Of a stretch of 9,745 bases of DNA, positions 6,112 to 9,745 are shown piece by piece. This stretch comes from JAVBKB01 sp031554275. Its GTDB lineage: Bacteria; Bacillota; Bacilli; JARBTR01. A program made the position numbers and the translations under genes. Within the stretch, counting starts at the first letter, position 1, and every line of letters begins with the position of its first letter. Under the pieces are notes generated by a model that ran no database searches, was not told the origin of the DNA, and saw nothing but the letters and a program-made list of their open reading frames with translations. The stretch is from assembly GCA_031554275.1 (NCBI GenBank), contig JAVBKB010000083.1, positions 1 through 9,745 on the forward strand, in the 5' to 3' direction.

Positions 6112-6330
6112 CGCAATCCACCGGACGCAGCAAGGAGCAGTTTTTTTTGTGTGTCTATCCTAATTGTCGATAGAAATGCAACTTCAAACTCGCTAAGATT
6201 CCCAAATACTTCGTCATAATTTCCTAGGATAGTCCGGCTATCTTCGTAAATTATTCCTCGTCATTGAAAATTTTATCGGGAGTTCTATGTTGTATTTCTA
6301 ACGGCAATTAGGAGTAGAATTTTTTCCACA
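6112..6330 (-). promoter_or_regulatory. Long ribU leader downstream of the terminator, with small uORF
   Basis: About 220 nt of untranslated leader separate the riboswitch terminator from ribU. It contains a 20-codon reading frame (6217-6155, MTKYLGILASLKLHFYRQLG) with AGGA 4 nt before its ATG, a rather short spacing. Four 5-nt elements can pair in two ways on the minus strand: GATAG (6242-6238), CTATC (6232-6228), CTATC (6173-6169) and GATAG (6159-6155). The first two enclose CCGGA, and the uORF stop lies in the last. No T-run terminator is seen. Function is unknown; the elements are short enough to arise by chance. Confidence 0.3.
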
Positions 6331-6363
6331 ACAAAAAATAAAAACCCTTAGCATCGCTAAGGG
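6331..6363 (-). terminator. FMN-riboswitch intrinsic terminator of ribU
   Basis: On the minus strand CCCTTAGC (6363-6356), loop GAT, and GCTAAGGG (6352-6345) form a perfect 8-bp stem, followed by TTTTTATTTTTTG (6344-6332). It lies 100 nt after the aptamer. It is expected to form when FMN is bound, stopping transcription before ribU. Confidence 0.93.
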
Positions 6364-6463
6364 AGAATTAATAGAGGGTACATGTGAGTCCACACGTATA
6401 AAAAAGCATAGAAGTTTACCCCATGCAAGATTTGACTGTAGCATAGCTACAATCAATAACCCC

Positions 6464-6603
6464 ATCTTCTCCCATCCAGACTATACTGTCGGCTTTGGAA
6501 TCACACCAAATCTGCTATTAGAATGAAATTTCGATTCTAAGTCGCTCGCGGGCTTTGACAATTGTCTTACCGCCGGTGGGGAATTGCGCCCCGCCCTGAA
6601 GAT
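6464..6603 (-). promoter_or_regulatory. FMN riboswitch (RFN element) controlling ribU
   Basis: All conserved RFN blocks are present on the minus strand in order: ATCTTCAGGGCGGGG, AATTCCCCACCGGCGGTAA, AGCCCGCGAGC, AGATTTGGTGTGATTCC, AAAGCCGACAGTATAGTC and TGGATGGGAGAAGAT. P1 is ATCTTC (6603-6598) with GAAGAT (6469-6464). A variable stem TTAGAAT / ATTCTAA lies in the middle. The switch mechanism can be read: GGGAGAA (6473-6467), overlapping the 3' strand of P1, is complementary over 7 bp to TTCTCCC (6367-6361), which contains the first CCC of the terminator stem. Without FMN this pairing would block the terminator; with FMN, P1 holds it and the terminator forms. This represses ribU when flavin is plentiful. 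A further hairpin (TGTAGC-ATA-GCTACA, 6437-6451) lies just after the aptamer. Confidence 0.97.
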
Positions 6604-6644
6604 TGTATATTCAATTATTTTGGCATACGCCAATTTCTATGTTC

Positions 6645-6673
6645 ACTATACCGTATCCAAATTGACAAGTAAA
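6645..6673 (-). promoter_or_regulatory. Sigma-A promoter of the ribU riboswitch transcript
   Basis: On the minus strand TTTACT (6673-6668) and TATAGT (6650-6645) are 17 bp apart, matching 4/6 and 5/6 of the consensus. The start would be near 6638, about 35 nt before the aptamer. This makes ribU independent of bshC transcription. Confidence 0.65.
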
Positions 6674-6729
6674 GGGTCATGTTATTGGGAAATCCAAATA
6701 AAGTTCGCATGGGAAACTCGAGCAAAGTC

Positions 6730-6747
6730 CGATTGGTTTCCAATACG
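6730..6747 (-). other. Small hairpin after bshC, weak terminator candidate
   Basis: CG-t-ATTGG-AAA-CCAAT-CG on the minus strand gives a 7-bp stem with one bulge, 35 nt after the bshC stop. The following bases (GACTTTGC) are not a real T-run. A second weak ATTGG/CCAAAT dyad lies near 6687-6702. No convincing bshC terminator was found. Confidence 0.3.
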
Positions 6748-6781
6748 AATATTTAGACTAAACAATACTTCGCTTCCTACA

Positions 6782-8410
6782 TCACAACCACAATAAGTAA
6801 TGCTCGCTATTGTACTCAAAATCAGCATTTAACAGAAACTTCAGCCAATCATCCCCATATTTATTCAAGAAGTAAAGAACGTTTAAGCTTCGGTCTTGCG
6901 GTCCATTTAGTGGGTGTAACGAATTCCCCACCTCATCATATCTTCTGACAGACTCAAGATGGACTCGTTCATGATTTTGCGATAACTTCTGCTTCATCAA
7001 ATTCAAGTGTTCTATCACAATTGATTGATTATGATCGAACATTTTATCAAGAAATGGGTAACTGATAACTGCCTGCTGACGCCACGCCTGATGTTGTATT
7101 TCAAAACCTTCAAGTAACTGCTCATAATATGCATTAATGGTCGGATCGAAAAGGCTATCTAAATGAGAATTCTTTTCTGCTACACAACCATTTTTCAGAA
7201 CCTCCCCAATGGAAAGGTGTAATTCCTCCAAAAGAATTGCCACATTACGTTCGATAATTGTAAAGGAAAGTCGAGGAAATACTGGAGGCATCTCCTCATC
7301 AACCACTTCAAATGCCTGGGTTAATTCCGCCCAATAAGCAATTTCACCAGGTCCTCCTACAAATGCGAGTACTGGGAAAAGCTTTTCCTGTAGAATGGGT
7401 CTAGTCACTACATTAGTGCTGAAATTGGCGGGTGTCTCTTTAATCAACTCCAATATTTCAGCGGATTGAAAACAAATGTTTCGATCATTTGCGACAAAGT
7501 TTCCTGCGCTATCCCGTTCTAGTAATATGCGATCTTTCTCATTTGGATTATAGTAAAAAAGATTCGCAGCAGAATCATGAATAGATAAGGTTTGTGGATA
7601 ACCAGCGGATTGAATATTTGCTTGCTGAGTCAGAACCGCATGCGTAATTGCTTCGCTTTTCTCAGCAAATTCTTGGTAGGCAAATGCACTAATCTGACGC
7701 ATTGATCGCTCTCCAGCGTCAATCAGCAGCAAACCCGTATCCTTAAACAAATGATTAATCAATCTCGCAAAGAACTCAGAAATAGTTGACGACTTAGACA
7801 ACTCTGATTGGAGCCACTCACGTTGCTCATTTGTATGGTCGGTTTCTCCCATTAAGGCAATCACTTCATCAATCCATTGACTAGCTACAACTGGATCAAT
7901 CATCATATCAGAAACCATTTCTTTTGATCTCGGCTTGTAAGGAAAAACCTTCTTCACTAATTGTTCGTTAGTCTTCACATAAATATGATTAACCTCTGGA
8001 TAGTCATGATCTTCTCCAGCAATCCAAAATACAGGTACAACTGGGATACCAAGCTGTTTTGATTGCTGAGCAGCAAGTCTCACGATTGAAATCACTTTAT
8101 GAATTGAATACAATGGTCCTGTTAGCACGCCGGCTTGTTGACCACCAATAACAACTAAAGCATGATCACGCAGAGCAACAAGGTTCTGTTTAGCTGCTTC
8201 AGACAAACCAAACGGCAGCATATATTGTTCAATATGATCAGCTACATCATTACGGCGATAGTTGCGCTCTCCCAAGTAAGCCGCTCTTTTTGCAATATGC
8301 TGTGGCTTTGACCACATGTATGGGAAAAAAGATGTTAGTTTGTCACTATTCATCAAGTAATCAGATGCAAACGGATTAATTGTTTCTAACTGTATAGTTG
8401 ATACCTTCAT
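6782..8410 (-). CDS. bshC: Bacillithiol biosynthesis cysteine-adding enzyme BshC
   Basis: Adds cysteine to GlcN-malate in the last step of bacillithiol synthesis, the low-molecular-weight thiol of many Firmicutes, in the cytoplasm. At 542 residues it is full length (B. subtilis YllA/BshC is about 540). Recognised signatures are VVIGGQQAGVLTGPLYSIHK (residues 86-105) and FWIAGEDHDYPEVNHIYV (128-145) in the Rossmann-like core. Also seen are FVGGPGEIAYWAEL in the second half and a charged helical, coiled-coil-like C-terminal part. The start at 8410 follows TAGGAG with 8 nt spacing; this site overlaps the stop codon of the preceding DUF3397-like gene, so translational coupling is likely. The order panE, DUF3397, bshC is one I associate with Bacillales. 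Here bshC is followed by the ribU riboswitch and not by mraZ and the cell-division cluster as in B. subtilis. Confidence 0.96.
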   Translation of the reverse strand: MKVSTIQLETINPFASDYLMNSDKLTSFFPYMWSKPQHIAKRAAYLGERNYRRNDVADHIEQYMLPFGLSEAAKQNLVALRDHALVVIGGQQAGVLTGPLYSIHKVISIVRLAAQQSKQLGIPVVPVFWIAGEDHDYPEVNHIYVKTNEQLVKKVFPYKPRSKEMVSDMMIDPVVASQWIDEVIALMGETDHTNEQREWLQSELSKSSTISEFFARLINHLFKDTGLLLIDAGERSMRQISAFAYQEFAEKSEAITHAVLTQQANIQSAGYPQTLSIHDSAANLFYYNPNEKDRILLERDSAGNFVANDRNICFQSAEILELIKETPANFSTNVVTRPILQEKLFPVLAFVGGPGEIAYWAELTQAFEVVDEEMPPVFPRLSFTIIERNVAILLEELHLSIGEVLKNGCVAEKNSHLDSLFDPTINAYYEQLLEGFEIQHQAWRQQAVISYPFLDKMFDHNQSIVIEHLNLMKQKLSQNHERVHLESVRRYDEVGNSLHPLNGPQDRSLNVLYFLNKYGDDWLKFLLNADFEYNSEHYLLWL

Positions 8411-8421
8411 TTATGAAACTC

Positions 8422-8784
8422 CTATTTTAATACAAATTCTTTTACAATGATCCATACCCATAATACTATATAAAGCAATGAAAGTATGAAAAAGCCGATT
8501 CTAAGTGTCATCCGAATCACCTTAACAACATTTACTTCATTTTTATTAATAAACTGGTGAATGGAAAACACACCTGCTACTATCAATAAACAGAGCCAAA
8601 TGGTTGAATACGATAATTAATTGAATATGGACAGCTACTAAAAGAAAAAAGTTGTTATATCCATCGACAAAAGCAATGCTTTCTTTCGATGATTCCAAAT
8701 TAATCGAATGAACACTCGTCCAATGAGGAAAACGACAATCGGTAGCAGCAGCAAAACCCATTCAATAACCGTAAATACACTCAT
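8422..8784 (-). pseudogene. DUF3397-like membrane protein gene, frame disrupted
   Basis: The space between panE and bshC fits a 120-codon gene, the usual DUF3397 length. Codons 1-48 read MSVFTVIEWVLLLLPIVVFL, then basic residues and LLLSMDITTFFF, then stop (TAG TAG). The match to the family continues one frame back (FLLVAVHIQLIIVFN). It then returns to the original frame (TIWLCLLIVAGVFSIHQF, later LRIGFFILSLLYIVLWVWII) to a TAG at 8424-8422. This needs one missing base at the T6 run (8650-8645) and one extra base near 8608-8620. The original frame at the run is U_UUU_UUC, a classic -1 slippery site. The ATG at 8784 has AAGGA 8 nt upstream and lies 4 nt after panE. Three or four transmembrane helices are predicted. 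Decay, sequencing error and real frameshifting are all possible; the family call is from memory and context. Confidence 0.7.
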
Positions 8785-8788
8785 GAAA

Positions 8789-9685
8789 TTATTCCTTTTC
8801 TGATGATATCACAAGTTGATAAAAAGCATGTAGAATTGGTACATCAATCTGCTTTTGAATGGCAACTTTCAAGATGTAGCCAAGAATCGACTCTATTTCT
8901 GTAGCACGTCCCTCTTCCACATCTCGTAACATTGAGGACCGATTCTCGGCAGTTCTCTTGCAAATATCCTCAATTCTATTAAAAAACTGATTCTGCTGTT
9001 CCATAGGGATTTCTAGCGCAGAACAGGCCTCTTGAAAGATTTTTTCCATGAAATAATGGTAAGTTTTCGATGTTAACAATTGTCCGTTTGTTACCCGAAA
9101 TACAGCTGTTAATGGGTTGATGACTGCATTCACAACCAATTTTTCTTGCAACTGTTGCTCAATCTGATCGCTGAGTTCAATGGGGAAATTGGTAGAACTA
9201 CAAGCCGCCAAGCACTTCATTGCCTGTTTCAACTGAGGATTCACCTCAATAGAACCAATGATAATTCTCCCAAGACCCGTATGAATCACACTATTCCCAT
9301 TTATTCTCATAGCACCATGTTCGACAATACCCAAAAGACATTGTGCACGAAGCTGTTCGAAAAAACCTATGTGGCTGAAGCCATTTTGTAAAAATACAAC
9401 AGTGCCCCGAAAATGCGCTAACTGAGACATAATATCTTCCAAATGATATTGCTTAACAGCCAGAATAACGATGTCAAAAGGCGCAAGCTGCTCCTTTAGG
9501 TTCTGCAACATTTCAGCATGAACCTGAACATTCACAACTTCTTCATGAAATCTGCGATCAATACCCAATTGCAATTCGTTTGCTTGCTCTTCACTTCTTG
9601 TAAAAAGCGTCACCGCTTCTCGTTCTGCTAAGTAACTGGCCACTAGTAGACCTATTGAACCCGCACCAACAACCGCTATCCGCAT
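8789..9685 (-). CDS. panE: 2-dehydropantoate 2-reductase (ketopantoate reductase)
   Basis: NADPH-dependent reduction of ketopantoate to pantoate in pantothenate and coenzyme A synthesis, cytoplasmic. The 298-residue length is normal. The N-terminal Rossmann domain has GAGSIG (7-12) and FLQNG (98-102) with the conserved Asn101. The C-terminal domain has the catalytic lysine Lys182 in EKLVVNAVINPLTA with Asn186 and Asn190, and the substrate-binding segment NRSSMLRDVEEGRATEIE (248-265) including Ser251 and Glu263. The start at 9685 has a modest GGGG about 8 nt upstream. It is the first gene of a tight unit with the DUF3397-like gene (4-nt gap) and bshC. Its promoter would lie in the 60 bp at the right edge or beyond; no complete -35/-10 pair is seen there. 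Some members of this family act on other 2-keto acids, but synteny with bshC supports PanE. Confidence 0.92.
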   Translation of the reverse strand: MRIAVVGAGSIGLLVASYLAEREAVTLFTRSEEQANELQLGIDRRFHEEVVNVQVHAEMLQNLKEQLAPFDIVILAVKQYHLEDIMSQLAHFRGTVVFLQNGFSHIGFFEQLRAQCLLGIVEHGAMRINGNSVIHTGLGRIIIGSIEVNPQLKQAMKCLAACSSTNFPIELSDQIEQQLQEKLVVNAVINPLTAVFRVTNGQLLTSKTYHYFMEKIFQEACSALEIPMEQQNQFFNRIEDICKRTAENRSSMLRDVEEGRATEIESILGYILKVAIQKQIDVPILHAFYQLVISSEKE

Positions 9686-9745
9686 GATGGTAACCCCATT
9701 TGCATATTGAATTTATTCATATCATTGTATCAAATGTAGATTTCT

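Noticed and set aside
6121..6150. Plus-strand terminator (GCAGCAAGGAGCAG followed by eight T)
   Set aside because: The GCAGC/AGCAG parts are direct, not inverted, repeats, so no stem forms before the T-run.
6584..6796. 70-codon plus-strand reading frame
   Set aside because: Overlaps the FMN aptamer, the ribU promoter and the end of bshC; no start signal.
8546..8761. 71-codon minus-strand frame as an independent gene
   Set aside because: Only its middle part looks like protein, and that part is the missing segment of the DUF3397-like gene in the shifted frame.

Overview
The window looks like an AT-rich, spore-forming Firmicute of the Bacillaceae/Planococcaceae type. The evidence is a SleB-type spore cortex-lytic enzyme, bacillithiol synthesis (BshC), a GudB-like glutamate dehydrogenase, a Bacillus-type 4Fe-4S ferredoxin, and a riboflavin transporter under an FMN riboswitch. 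Gene content is mostly core metabolism and housekeeping. I see no phage, transposase, CRISPR array, toxin-antitoxin pair, tRNA or rRNA. Family assignments rest on recognised motifs and remembered homologues; no search was run.

Layout from left to right. Positions 1-583 (minus) hold the 5' part of sleB, running off the left edge inside a Pro/Ala heptad-repeat linker. An asparaginase gene (726-1697, plus) diverges from it behind a good sigma-A promoter. It converges on gudB (1760-3025, minus) across a bidirectional terminator. Upstream of gudB lie a CBS-ACT protein gene (3198-3830, minus) and a two-helix membrane protein of the YpbF/DUF2663 type (3995-4447, minus). Ferredoxin (4854-5102, plus) has its own sigma-A promoter and terminator. 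Next come ribU (5524-6093, minus) with a long leader, an intrinsic terminator and the FMN riboswitch (6464-6603). The right end is a compact minus-strand unit: panE (8789-9685), a frame-disrupted DUF3397-like gene (8422-8784), and bshC (6782-8410).

Regulation can be read directly in several places. The riboswitch has a visible terminator and a 7-bp anti-terminator that uses the 3' side of P1. Three sigma-A promoters have 17-bp spacers. Three starts were moved from the longest possible ORF on ribosome-binding-site or family evidence: the asparaginase to 726, the YpbF-like protein to 4447, and RibU to 6093.

Most worth a second look: (1) the DUF3397-like gene, whose two halves share a frame but are separated by stops, with a U_UUU_UUC slippery heptamer exactly where the frame is lost; (2) a repeat with inverted ends found twice, each time just downstream of a minus-strand gene; (3) a long extra leader after the ribU terminator with a small uORF and interchangeable stem elements; (4) the ribU-bshC junction, where Bacillus subtilis has mraZ after bshC. 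No clearly new multi-gene system is visible.
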